From the NCBI GenBank assembly GCA_947066105.1, contig CAMSYM010000012.1, positions 1 to 64,000 of the forward strand: 64,000 nt of DNA, given 5' to 3'. Shown here piece by piece: positions 41,912-50,598 of this stretch. This DNA is from an uncultured Clostridia bacterium. GTDB lineage: Bacteria > Bacillota > Clostridia > Christensenellales > Pumilibacteraceae. The position numbers and the translations under genes are program-made. The notes below the pieces were generated by a model, which was not told where the DNA came from, searched no databases, and saw only the letters and a program-made list of their open reading frames with translations. The stretch's first letter is position 1. Each line of letters opens with the position of its first letter.

Positions 41912-41940
41912 ATTATATCACACATCTCCGGCTTAATCAA
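41912..41940 (-). promoter_or_regulatory. Promoter of the phosphorelay operon
   Basis: TTGATT (41940-41935), a 17-base spacer and TATAAT (41917-41912) on the minus strand, with the kinase ATG at 41871. It has the same hexamers as the polysaccharide operon promoter. Confidence 0.7.
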
Positions 41941-41972
41941 GAATACAAAGACAAGTTTTTGCGCAATACGAC

Positions 41973-42008
41973 AAAAAACCCGCCGTTCGCATCACACGAA
42001 CGACGGGT
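41973..42008 (-). terminator. Terminator of the M60 peptidase gene
   Basis: ACCCGcCGTTCG (41978-41989) pairs with CGAACGaCGGGT (41997-42008) with one mismatch, and the minus-strand RNA continues into six U. It lies between the M60 stop codon and the kinase promoter. Confidence 0.8.
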
Positions 42009-42033
42009 CAATATTATGCGCCGCAATTATTTT

Positions 42034-45000
42034 TTATTCCGCCGCGCGCCAATACACCAACGAATCTATCTCGGCGCCGTTTGCGGTACAAACGATCTTA
42101 ACTGTGTGCTTACCCTGCGTAAGCTCCTGCGATATAAACGCGGGGTCGTATTTGCCCTTGCCGTCAAGCGGAATGCTCTCGCGCTTTTCTCCGTCGATAT
42201 AAACGTCGAACGCCGCCGATTGCGACATGACTGCAAAACGGTTGCCTACGAATTCAAACGTCGCAGTAGCGCCCTTTTTACCGACATATACGTGTCCGAA
42301 ATAAGACCGGACGGAACTCACAGACCAATTGCTTTTATACGCGATCGATCTATCGTCCGGAGATATAAGTTTACCGCCGAGAATCTCCACCGTTTTATTC
42401 AATACTATCTCGGTGATTATCAAATATCCGCCCGAAGATTTGCTCACGGTAAGCCGATAATACCTAAACGATTTTTCGTCGAAATCAACGGTAACGGTGC
42501 TTCCTTTATTGGCAACGTCGCTAAACTCGCCGACCATAAAAAAGTCGGTCCCGTTGTCGCTCCCCGCAAGCACGAACGAGCGCGCCACCTGCAAATCGCC
42601 CCTGTTTTGACTGTACAAAACCATTCTGTTGACGGGCTTGCTTTCGCCCATATCGACGACAACCTCGAACGGATTGGCTTCCGAAACGCCGCCGCGCGTA
42701 TGGATATAGGTGTTTAAATCGCCGTCGATCAGATTTTCGAGCTTGTCGCGTTCCGCACTCCAAGGCGTGTATTTGCTCGATACGATCGTTTGTCTTTCAT
42801 TGGCTTTTTGATTATTTATATAGCTGTACGAATATTCGCGAGTGTAAAAATAATCGGTAACGAACTCATCGGTGGGATATTCGTACGTCGAACGATACGC
42901 GCTGGCATAGCTTACCGAAACGGTTTCCTCGCCGCCGCCGACAAGATTGCCGTCTTCGTCGATGATCCCCGGCGGCGGCACGAATTTGCCCCAGCCCAAG
43001 CCTATAAAGCTCGCTCTTACGCCTTGCTGCCCGGTAAGCATGACCGCTTTGAAATGCACCCAATCGTCCGCCGAAAGGTTGAGATCTTTATATGTCCCCG
43101 CAAGATTGGGAAATCCCGAACTGCCCGCCGTTTGCACATACGTCGCCGCCAGCTCGTAATTCTGCCCGTCGAGCGAAATGTACAGCGCGCAGTCCCAGCG
43201 TCCGCGCAACGCTATACGGTATTTCGCCGTTTCGTCGACGTGTATCTTTCCTTTAAGCTCGACAACGGCATTTACAGGCACGTCGTCGCCGTCTTTGTTG
43301 GTGTACCAAATATCGGTATTGCTGTTTTGCACCTTATTGACGTTATCGCTTTCGACCTTGTCGGTATAGCCGGCGTACCCCGAATCGAACGCCGCGACCG
43401 CGCTTGTCGGTCTTGCGCCCGCCGCATAGGTATATGTCGTGCGTTCGAGCATGTTTTTATTCTTTTCGTGAGTCTGTTCGAATTCGAGTATCAAGTCGAC
43501 GTCCTGCACCTCAAACGCGCCGTCGTCCTTTACGATCTCCAAAGTCACGTAGAACTTGCCCGACTTCATGCTGTTCGCGTCGGGCGTGTAGGTATAAACG
43601 TCTCCGCCCTTATGCTCGACGGTCCCGTGAGTCGGTTGCGTCACGTTTTTGACGCGCACGGTAAATCCGTCGGGGATAACTATGCTTCCGCTTTCGTACA
43701 TATCGTTGGGCGCGACGTACTTGCCGAGATCGAAATCGAACGGCTTGCCGTACTCGATAACAAACGGTTGCGCCGTATTTATCTCGCGTCGCTCGTCGTC
43801 GTACATAAAGCTTCTGCCCGTTTGATATACGGACGACACAGGCACGAACATCGGATAATCGGACAACGCTTCGTCCACGGGATCGATAGGAACGGTCCCC
43901 CACGTCATTCCGTCGATTATGGACAGGAAATACGACATGTTATGGTGAACGTTATTGCCCCAGTTTATAAAGTACTGCGAATTGCCGCCGCGACTTGCCA
44001 TAAACGCGTCTTGTCCGAAGTTGTGCAACAGCGTTGCGTATACGGCAAGACCGCTCGTGGAATTTATGCTGCCTTTATTGACGCGCGACAGCGCCCATGC
44101 GGGACTTGTATAGCTGTTCCAGCCCGAAAGCCCCGCTCCGCCGTAGTTGTCTATGTCGCGCGCGGCGGATATTTTTGTAAACAGACTGTACGATACGAGC
44201 GTCAACGCGTTATTGGTCGTTTCGCCGTCCGCACCCGTACCCACTCTGCCGTACGCGCTTTGGAAGTTGTGATTATACTCGTGCATATTTCCCCACGCGC
44301 CCGACCGCTCGAACGACTTTGCGTTTAACGAAGAACTCATCCAGCCCATTGGGCAGTTGACCGAACGCCGACCGGGGAACGCGACCGCCGCGCCCGCCGC
44401 AACGAACGATTCGTACAGGAAAACTACGCCTTGATTGTAATTATGAGTGGAAATGAGCGAGATCTTATCCCACAAAACAGCCGCGTCGTAAAGCTCGTCG
44501 TAGCCGAAATTCTTAGCGTACGTCGCAGGTCCCGAATGCAACACGCCGTTATCCCACACTTCGAGATCGAAGTACGGCGCGGTCGACTTTGCGTTTTCGG
44601 CAAACTCTTCGGGAGTGGTGTAGCCGAGAATAAAGTGCGAATACCGCACGCCGCCCGAAATAGTCACCGAAAAGGTGACGCGCTCGTCGCGCACGTATAT
44701 CGGACCGCCGACAAACGAACCTATGTATCCCGTGTACATGCCGTCGCTACCCTTGGTAGCGGTGGTTTCGTCTATAACGATAGTATTCAAGATCACTGGT
44801 AAGCGGTTCATTTGGTTTTTTGCCGTCCAAATGTTATTCGCCTGACCGTTGTAAAGCGCTTGACCGATATGAAAAACTATGCCGCCCGTGGCTTTCATAT
44901 CTTCCTCGCTTATCTGCACCTTTATAACTTCGCCAGCGGGCGCGTACAGACCGGTCACGTCGTAATAGCTCGTGTACGAGCGAGGCATGAACGTGAGTTT

Positions 45001-46158
45001 TTTGATAATGCCAGGCTCGTCGTCCGCCACGTCGCCCAAATACAGCCCGACCGACGCGCTGTGCTTGTACAGCTTGCGCGGCTCGCCATTCGCGTCCAAT
45101 GCGGGATTGCCGTTCGCATCGTACAAAGTACCGTCCGCGCCGATGCTCTTGTATCCGCCGCCACCGCCCGCGTTAGCCGTGTTTACGGTGGCAAGGCTGT
45201 TTGCTTCGGCTATGAGCGCGTCGCGCGCCGCCACCTGTTCCGCGCCGTTACCCAACACTCCGTTCAACGTATAGCCGAACTTGGGATAACCGCTTGCCAG
45301 CCCGCCGTCGTGAACTTCCGTGGGTATCTCGCGCGGCGCAGTACCCAAATACTCGCCCGACACGCCTACCTTCGTCGTGGTGGAATACTTGTTTACAAAC
45401 ACGTCGCCGCTCACGCCGGGACCGCAACGCGACACCGATACCGCAATGATTATTATCATCGCGATAAACAGCGCGAGCGCAACGCTCGAAATTATTATCA
45501 CCTTTTTGCGGTTGGCGGGATCGACGATCTTTTGCATCACGCCGCTTTTAGCCGCTTTGTTCTTTTTGGCTTTTTCTATGACGCCGCGCGTAGAGCCGAG
45601 CTTTTCCTTGGGTCGCTTGGTCTTTTTGCTCGCCACGTACGCCGCCGCTTTGCCCGTCGACGCTTTCGCGCTCCGCGTTGCGGTCGGCTTCGTTTCCGCC
45701 GTACTCCTTTCGGGTACGGTCTCCACGAGCGTCGCTCTGCTCGTCGCAGAACGCGCGGGCGTTGCGGGTTTTTCCGTTTTTGCCGCTTGCGTCGCCGCAG
45801 TCGATCTTGCCGCGCTCGTCGCAGGACGCGCGGGCGTTGCGGGTTTTTCCGTTTTTGCCGCTTGCGTCGCCGCAGTCGATCTTGCCGCGCTCGTCGCAGA
45901 ACGCGCGGGCGTTGCGGGTTTTTCCGTTTTTGCCACTTGCGTCGCCGCAGTCGATCTTGCCGCGCTCGTCGCAGAACGCGCGGGCGTTGCGACTTTTTCC
46001 GTTTTTGCCGCTTGCGTCGTCGCAGTCGATCTTGCCGCGCTTGCTGTCGGACGAGCCGTCGACGATTTAGTCGTCCCCGTCGCGCTACGCGCGGGCACGG
46101 TCGGTTTTGCCGTGGACTTTACGCCGGAAGACTTCGGAACGTTGTTCTTATCAGCCAC
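42034..46158 (-). CDS. Membrane-anchored M60-family (enhancin/mucinase-like) metallopeptidase
   Basis: A 1374-residue protein. Residues 1-218 are a basic, Ala/Thr/Pro-rich disordered region with four 25-residue repeats of the AARSTAATQAAKTEKPATP type (41-140). One membrane helix (219-242) follows, and the rest should be outside. The peptidase core has the gluzincin motif HEYNH (626-630) followed by a GETTNNALTLVSY segment that supplies the third zinc ligand, as in M60 proteins that cut mucins and other O-glycoproteins. Further on are a PA14-like segment (RGRWDCALYISLDGQNYEL) and an F5/8-type carbohydrate-binding domain (about 1150-1290), fitting a glycan-bound substrate. It has AAAGGAG upstream of the ATG. 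The long cytoplasmic repeat tail is odd. Confidence 0.9.
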   Translation of the reverse strand: MADKNNVPKSSGVKSTAKPTVPARSATGTTKSSTARPTASAARSTATTQAAKTEKVATPARSATSAARSTAATQVAKTEKPATPARSATSAARSTAATQAAKTEKPATPARPATSAARSTAATQAAKTEKPATPARSATSRATLVETVPERSTAETKPTATRSAKASTGKAAAYVASKKTKRPKEKLGSTRGVIEKAKKNKAAKSGVMQKIVDPANRKKVIIISSVALALFIAMIIIIAVSVSRCGPGVSGDVFVNKYSTTTKVGVSGEYLGTAPREIPTEVHDGGLASGYPKFGYTLNGVLGNGAEQVAARDALIAEANSLATVNTANAGGGGGYKSIGADGTLYDANGNPALDANGEPRKLYKHSASVGLYLGDVADDEPGIIKKLTFMPRSYTSYYDVTGLYAPAGEVIKVQISEEDMKATGGIVFHIGQALYNGQANNIWTAKNQMNRLPVILNTIVIDETTATKGSDGMYTGYIGSFVGGPIYVRDERVTFSVTISGGVRYSHFILGYTTPEEFAENAKSTAPYFDLEVWDNGVLHSGPATYAKNFGYDELYDAAVLWDKISLISTHNYNQGVVFLYESFVAAGAAVAFPGRRSVNCPMGWMSSSLNAKSFERSGAWGNMHEYNHNFQSAYGRVGTGADGETTNNALTLVSYSLFTKISAARDIDNYGGAGLSGWNSYTSPAWALSRVNKGSINSTSGLAVYATLLHNFGQDAFMASRGGNSQYFINWGNNVHHNMSYFLSIIDGMTWGTVPIDPVDEALSDYPMFVPVSSVYQTGRSFMYDDERREINTAQPFVIEYGKPFDFDLGKYVAPNDMYESGSIVIPDGFTVRVKNVTQPTHGTVEHKGGDVYTYTPDANSMKSGKFYVTLEIVKDDGAFEVQDVDLILEFEQTHEKNKNMLERTTYTYAAGARPTSAVAAFDSGYAGYTDKVESDNVNKVQNSNTDIWYTNKDGDDVPVNAVVELKGKIHVDETAKYRIALRGRWDCALYISLDGQNYELAATYVQTAGSSGFPNLAGTYKDLNLSADDWVHFKAVMLTGQQGVRASFIGLGWGKFVPPPGIIDEDGNLVGGGEETVSVSYASAYRSTYEYPTDEFVTDYFYTREYSYSYINNQKANERQTIVSSKYTPWSAERDKLENLIDGDLNTYIHTRGGVSEANPFEVVVDMGESKPVNRMVLYSQNRGDLQVARSFVLAGSDNGTDFFMVGEFSDVANKGSTVTVDFDEKSFRYYRLTVSKSSGGYLIITEIVLNKTVEILGGKLISPDDRSIAYKSNWSVSSVRSYFGHVYVGKKGATATFEFVGNRFAVMSQSAAFDVYIDGEKRESIPLDGKGKYDPAFISQELTQGKHTVKIVCTANGAEIDSLVYWRAAE
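45739..46038 (-). repeat. Four 75-bp in-frame tandem repeats in the M60 gene
   Basis: The DNA encoding residues 41-140 consists of four near-identical 75-bp units. The high DNA identity suggests recent expansion or copy-number variation, which would alter only the cytoplasmic tail length. Confidence 0.85.
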
Positions 46159-46350
46159 GATATATCTCCTTTCCTGTCATGGATAGTATATAGTTTAACA
46201 TAAATTTCACGATTTGCAAACTTTTTTACGGTAAATATTTATATTCGGTCGCCTGCGTTTATGTTAAATTCGACACGCAAAAGACCGACGCGCGCCGTTT
46301 GGCATGCGTCGGTCTTTGTCGAAAACGAGATCGCGATCGATTTGAATATT

Positions 46351-46587
46351 TCACATATCTTCCTTATTTTCGTCGTTTTCGTCCGTTCGCTCTCCGTCGT
46401 CGGTTTGACCGACGTTCGCAGACGGCGTAACGATGCCGAATACTACGAGCGCCGAGCAGACGGCGTTTACCGCCGCGCTCGCGGCCTGATCGCCCATTTC
46501 AACGCCGAACGCGCCGAGCATGAGAAACACCGCCCCGACTATACCCGCCCAAAAACTCGGACTTTTTATTCTTTCGCGCAATTTCAT
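46351..46587 (-). CDS. Phage holin, phi LC3 type
   Basis: A 78-residue protein with two hydrophobic segments: SFWAGIVGAVFLMLGAFGVEM and ASAAVNAVCSALVVFGIVTPSA. The opening KLRERIKSPSFWAGIVGAVFL is characteristic of phi-LC3-family holins. It has a charged C-terminus (DDGERTDENDENKEDM). It would form membrane lesions for lysis. It is the last gene of the phage block, 13 bases after the coiled-coil gene. No endolysin follows, which is unusual. Confidence 0.9.
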   Translation of the reverse strand: MKLRERIKSPSFWAGIVGAVFLMLGAFGVEMGDQAASAAVNAVCSALVVFGIVTPSANVGQTDDGERTDENDENKEDM

Positions 46588-46600
46588 GTTATTCGCCTCC

Positions 46601-47491
46601 TTACTCGCCGTACTTGTCGTACAGCCGTTTATAGTAATAGTCCGAAAGATGCTCGCGGTAATACGAATGGTTGCGTATCTCTATGCGCGCCGCGTCTGGC
46701 GACATCGAGCCGAGAAATCCGTCCATCTGCGCGTACACCGCTCTGTACAGCTTATCGCGAGCTTCGGACGAAAGCTTGTCCGACGATTTGGCGACGCGTT
46801 CGCGAGCGAGCGCGTCGGACAGCAGATCGCTCTCTGTCTTTGCGCGATCGGCATCCATCTTCGCCTGCTCGACGCGGATCTTATTGTTGTATTCGGCAAC
46901 GTCGTTTACCTTTTGCGCGCGTTCGGCTTTAAGCTCGCTCAGCCTGCCGTTTAGCTTTACCGCGTAACTGAGATTGAAGTCGTTGAGCGCGGCGCGCAAT
47001 TTGTCGTCGACGGCGGCTATATCGGCGTCGAGTTCGGACAGCTTTTTGCCGTACGTTCGGGCGACGTCGGCATTCTTGCGCAGATATTCGCTTTCCAGCT
47101 CGCCCCTGTTGACAGCCGCGACCGACGAACGCGCAAGCCCGCGCTTGACGGCGTCGGCGTCGGTCGCGCGAACGGCGGTCTCATATCTTTCGCCGAGCGC
47201 GGAAAGCTCCGCATCGCGTCCGTCGATATACGCGTCGCGCTTTGCGGTCATCGCGTCGGCGTCCGCTTTGCTCCGATCGCGCAAAGCCTGTTCGCCGCGC
47301 GTCTTGTAGTCTTGCAGTTCGCCGAGCGCGGACTGTTCCAGCTCGGCATCGCTCGGCGGGAGATATTGCTTTTCTTCGAGCTTTACGGACGGCAACCGCG
47401 GTACGGCTATATTGCCGTCCGACGTTTCCAGCCGTTCAATTTGCTCTTTGAGCTTATCTCTCTCGTCGTTCACATCGTTCGCTTTGCTCAT
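46601..47491 (-). CDS. Phage coiled-coil structural protein
   Basis: A 296-residue, largely helical, charged protein with long coiled-coil stretches (KLKEQIERLE; ALRDRSKADADAMTAKRDAYIDGRDAEL; KLSELDADIAAVDDKLRAAL; ARERVAKSSDKLSSEARDKL). The C-terminus is aromatic (NHSYYREHLSDYYYKRLYDKYGE). Its place after the tail accessory genes in a P22-like order suggests an ejection or internal virion protein, but no family was recognised. It has an SD-like GGAG upstream. Confidence 0.65.
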   Translation of the reverse strand: MSKANDVNDERDKLKEQIERLETSDGNIAVPRLPSVKLEEKQYLPPSDAELEQSALGELQDYKTRGEQALRDRSKADADAMTAKRDAYIDGRDAELSALGERYETAVRATDADAVKRGLARSSVAAVNRGELESEYLRKNADVARTYGKKLSELDADIAAVDDKLRAALNDFNLSYAVKLNGRLSELKAERAQKVNDVAEYNNKIRVEQAKMDADRAKTESDLLSDALARERVAKSSDKLSSEARDKLYRAVYAQMDGFLGSMSPDAARIEIRNHSYYREHLSDYYYKRLYDKYGE

Positions 47492-47596
47492 GTTCGTACT
47501 TCTCCTTTAACAATTCGTATCTGTACAGATCGTATTCGCGCACCGCCGCCCGACCGCAACCGTCGGCGCTCGGCGCGGGTCGAGCTATGCACTGCG

Positions 47597-47902
47597 TCAA
47601 GCCGTAGCGCCCGCGCATTTTTTGCTCACGCTTTTATCCGCGCCGACGACGGCTTTTTTTACCGCGGCTGTCTCGGCGACCAGCCTGTCCGCGCTTTCTA
47701 CAAGCTCCGCCGTGTCCGACTTGATGTCGGACGTGTCCGCTTTTACCGCAGTCACGATCTCCAACCGTTCGGACAGAGCGCGGATAGTCTGAGTATACTT
47801 GGCTTCGCGACTGCGGCTGTCGCGCAATTGATAAAACAGCAATGTGCAAAACAGCACCGCCCACAGCCCGTTCGCCACGATAAGCGATATAATTTCTTCC
47901 AT
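47597..47902 (-). CDS. BhlA/UviB-type holin-like protein
   Basis: A 101-residue protein starting at ATG 47902 with GGGGG upstream. One N-terminal membrane segment (EEIISLIVANGLWAVLFCTLLFYQLRDSRSREAKY) is typical of BhlA/UviB holin-like proteins of Firmicutes phages. A helical soluble part (RALSERLEIVTAVKADTSDIKSDTAELVE) follows. It is the second holin-type gene in the block. The frame continues upstream of this start but overlaps the neighbouring gene without a ribosome site. Confidence 0.85.
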   Translation of the reverse strand: MEEIISLIVANGLWAVLFCTLLFYQLRDSRSREAKYTQTIRALSERLEIVTAVKADTSDIKSDTAELVESADRLVAETAAVKKAVVGADKSVSKKCAGATA

Positions 47903-47922
47903 TCGTATCCCCCTTTTTTCAG

Positions 47923-48240
47923 TCAATACAGCAACAGCGCTTTTGCGGCGGCGCGCGTGCCGTCCAAAGCGAGTTCGCCGTCGCCGACGGGCAGCACGGC
48001 TATTATCGGCGACGCGCCGTCGGCTATTTTGTCGCCGCGAAAATACAGTCCGCACGGCTCGCCGTCGAACGCGATCAACGCCGCGCCGACGTGCTTTACC
48101 GACACCGTGCCGAACGACGTTACGCCGTTTTCCGTATTGCCCGCGACCACATACGTTCGAGCGTTTACTCGCGCTCGCAAAGCCGCTATTTCGGCGGCGT
48201 TGTTTTCCGCCATACACAAAGCGGCAACGGTTTTGTCCAT
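47923..48240 (-). CDS. Small phage protein with N-terminal coiled coil
   Basis: A 105-residue protein with a short heptad region (AENNAAEIAALRARVNAR) followed by a beta-rich part (YVVAGNTENGVTSFGTVSVKHVGAALIAFDG). It sits directly after the gp10-like gene (three bases), where P22 encodes its tail needle. A short needle or tail-tip protein is a possibility by position only; no family was recognised. Confidence 0.6.
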   Translation of the reverse strand: MDKTVAALCMAENNAAEIAALRARVNARTYVVAGNTENGVTSFGTVSVKHVGAALIAFDGEPCGLYFRGDKIADGASPIIAVLPVGDGELALDGTRAAAKALLLY

Positions 48241-48243
48241 AAG

Positions 48244-49641
48244 CTAATACCCCGAATACACGACGGTAGGCGGCTTTATGTCGCACTCCGCCGCCGAAGT
48301 TTCAAGCGCAAGCGAGAACCGTTTGGCGTTGAAGTTGACCCGCACGCGCCTGTCGCCGCGCTTGACCGCTATGCGCTTTTGCTTTTTTTCGCAGTCGAGA
48401 ACGACCGTGCAATCGACGTCGCTTTTTATGTACAGCTCTCGCACCGATTTCGTAACGTCGGGCGCGCCAAAGTCGCCGCACGCGCCGCGCCAACGCTTTT
48501 CGAGAGGAATCTCGAATCGCTTGCCGCACCGAGTTATTACGCCGCCCCTGCCGCCGTCGCAACACACGAGCATGTCCGCGCCGTTATAGGTGCATGCGTT
48601 CATAAAGGTTATGTCCGTACCGCGCGTCACCGAGTACTCGCCCGTCGCGCCGTCCACCGTCAACAGCCCGTTTACGCTGTGTTCGCCGTTCTCGCAACCG
48701 ATATTTTTTCCGTCGCGAAAATTCATCGCGCACGCCAGATAATACTTTCCGTCGAAATACGCGCACGAACAGCCGTCGCGCGGCGCGATAAGCCCGTCCA
48801 AGTTTTCGAGCGCGCGCGTACACTCGTAGCCGTCGAACTTATACAGCCCGTCCGACGCCAAAAACATGATGTACGAGCCGCACGTCGCTATGCTCGACGG
48901 AAAGATCCGCCCCGCCGTCACAAACAGATGCGTCACCGAAAACTCGCGCTGATCGCCGTACGCCGTCACGCGGCTGATGCCATGATCGCGGAATATGTAC
49001 AGATAATTGCCGAACGACACCACCTTGTTCAGTTCTCCGCGCTCGTCCAAAAGCTCTATGAACCCGCCGCCGTCCGCGCCTATGTCGAAATCGGTCGGGT
49101 CGAGATCGTCCGAAAAGAATACTTTGGTCGGCTGATCGGCGCTCGTGACGAACAGCCGCTCGTAGTGCAACGCCATTGACGTTATGGTAGGGCTTTGACA
49201 CTCTTTAAGCACCGTGCCGTTCCAGGTGCAAAGCTTGCGCCCCGCGCACGAAACGAGCAATACGTCCTTGGAATCCAGCCTGTAATTCAACGCCTGCATG
49301 GGCGGATACTTGGTTCCGGATATGTACAAACACATTTGCTTGATCGGGTCGTAATACTTCAACAGCCCGTTGGCGCATTGATATACGTACTGATCGAGAT
49401 ACTCGCCGCGCTCTTCCGAATAATACCTGTACATGTAATAACGCGTCGCGTCGGCGGGTACGAACTCATGCTCGGCAATGCCGTAGCCTTCGCGCAACGC
49501 GCCGCTCGTTCCGTCGAAGTTGTAGCACTCCGCCGCAGTCGAAAACCCGATCACGCTCTCGTCGCGCTTAACGTCGGTCGCGCCGAATGCGCCGACGCGC
49601 TTCCTGTACCGCGCCGAACGCGGTATCTTCATTACGCTCAT
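48244..49641 (-). CDS. P22 gp10-like tail accessory (DNA stabilisation) protein
   Basis: A 465-residue protein starting at ATG 49641 after GGGGGGAG. It is beta-rich with repeated short blades (YMYRYYSEERGEYL, RLFVTSADQPTKVFFSDDLDP, NYLYIFRDHGISRV, YIMFLASDGLYKFDGYE), suggesting a propeller. The length is close to P22 gp10 (472 residues), and it follows a gp4-like gene as in P22. There it would plug the portal channel after DNA packaging and connect to the needle and spikes. Assignment rests on order, size and fold style, not on direct motif identity. Confidence 0.7.
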   Translation of the reverse strand: MSVMKIPRSARYRKRVGAFGATDVKRDESVIGFSTAAECYNFDGTSGALREGYGIAEHEFVPADATRYYMYRYYSEERGEYLDQYVYQCANGLLKYYDPIKQMCLYISGTKYPPMQALNYRLDSKDVLLVSCAGRKLCTWNGTVLKECQSPTITSMALHYERLFVTSADQPTKVFFSDDLDPTDFDIGADGGGFIELLDERGELNKVVSFGNYLYIFRDHGISRVTAYGDQREFSVTHLFVTAGRIFPSSIATCGSYIMFLASDGLYKFDGYECTRALENLDGLIAPRDGCSCAYFDGKYYLACAMNFRDGKNIGCENGEHSVNGLLTVDGATGEYSVTRGTDITFMNACTYNGADMLVCCDGGRGGVITRCGKRFEIPLEKRWRGACGDFGAPDVTKSVRELYIKSDVDCTVVLDCEKKQKRIAVKRGDRRVRVNFNAKRFSLALETSAAECDIKPPTVVYSGY

Positions 49642-49657
49642 TTTCTCCCCCCATCGG

Positions 49658-50200
49658 CTACATCCAAACGCGCTTTCGCAAGCTCGCACGGCGCATGAGC
49701 CTACGCTTTTCCGCTTCGGCGTTGTACCGCTGATCCCACACCGACGCTTCGTCGGCGCGACCGGTCACAAGACAGTAATTGCGTGCGGCGAGATAGCACA
49801 GTATATCCGCGTCCGCGCCCAATCCTAACTTGATTTCGTCGTCGACGGTCGATTCGGGCGGCGCGACGGTATGCTCGACCTTGTACTCGCCGTCGCCGCC
49901 GACAGCTATCCCATTCGCCGCGAGCCGAAAACGCACCGCGCGCCCGTTGCGGTACACGCCGCGCACGACCGACGGCAACGCGTCAAAAGCGTCGAACGGG
50001 ATCACGCCGTCCTTCGCCTGCAATGTCGCGCTCCGCACGAACGGCATGTCCGCGCCCAGCTCGCGCACGGCAAGGTCGACGCACTTTACGAGCGTGCGCA
50101 CGTCGGGGTCTGCGACGTCGCCGCCCGTTTCCAGTATACCTTGGATATCGTCCGCCTGCAATATCGCCGCCGCGGACGTAGCTATTTCTCTTACCGTCAT
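49658..50200 (-). CDS. Head-tail adaptor, gp4-like
   Basis: A 180-residue protein starting at ATG 50200 after GGGAGA. It opens with TVREIATSAAAILQADDIQGILETGG and contains CVDLAVRELGADMPFVRSATLQAKDGVIPFDAF, the layout of podoviral tail accessory factors such as P22 gp4 (166 residues), which bind under the portal ring. A C-terminal helical region (YNAEAEKRRLMRRASLRKR) follows. It sits 16 bases before the gp10-like gene. Confidence 0.7.
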   Translation of the reverse strand: MTVREIATSAAAILQADDIQGILETGGDVADPDVRTLVKCVDLAVRELGADMPFVRSATLQAKDGVIPFDAFDALPSVVRGVYRNGRAVRFRLAANGIAVGGDGEYKVEHTVAPPESTVDDEIKLGLGADADILCYLAARNYCLVTGRADEASVWDQRYNAEAEKRRLMRRASLRKRVWM

Positions 50201-50237
50201 ACTATTTCTCCCGCCGATGCTTCTCGGCAAAACGCCC

Positions 50238-50278
50238 GTCCGGACAGTTACGCGATAACGCGAATCGGGTCCGGACAG
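50238..50278. repeat. Direct repeat with palindromic core in the coat-adaptor gap
   Basis: GTCCGGACAG occurs at 50238-50247 and 50269-50278, 31 bp apart; each contains the palindrome GTCCGGAC. It lies in the only sizeable gap of the head operon (50201-50292). Possible protein-binding sites or a processing site; nothing is established. Confidence 0.4.
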
Positions 50279-50292
50279 ACTATAATCGCGCG

Positions 50293-50598
50293 TCACGCAT
50301 TGCAAAGCTTTTCCGCCGCGGCGGCGCGCATACGCTTTTCGAGCAACGCGTTTTCGCGTTCGACCTGTGCAATAAGCTCGCGCGCACGCTCCGCACGCGT
50401 GCGGCGAACATGCCGCACCGTGCGTTCGTCGAGCGTGTCGTAAGGCAGTACCAAGCACAGCGTCCTCGGCGCGTCCTTGGCGTTATGCACTTCCAGCTTG
50501 CCCGTCTTGTAATTCAAAAAGACGAAATACCCGTCATCGATGCTTTTGAGTCGACCGCACACGCCGAGCATATCGTCGTCAATAACTCTGCCCGTCAA
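50293..50598 (-). CDS. Small phage head-completion-position protein
   Basis: A 101-residue protein. The start TTG 50598 overlaps the coat-gene stop (TTGA) and has GGGGA upstream, implying coupled translation. The first part is beta-rich (MLGVCGRLKSIDDGYFVFLNYKTGKLEVHN) and the second half is a long basic helix (RTRAERARELIAQVERENALLEKRM). No family was recognised; its place after the coat gene suggests a head accessory role. A later start at the internal ATG (ten codons on) is possible. Confidence 0.55.
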   Translation of the reverse strand: MTGRVIDDDMLGVCGRLKSIDDGYFVFLNYKTGKLEVHNAKDAPRTLCLVLPYDTLDERTVRHVRRTRAERARELIAQVERENALLEKRMRAAAAEKLCNA

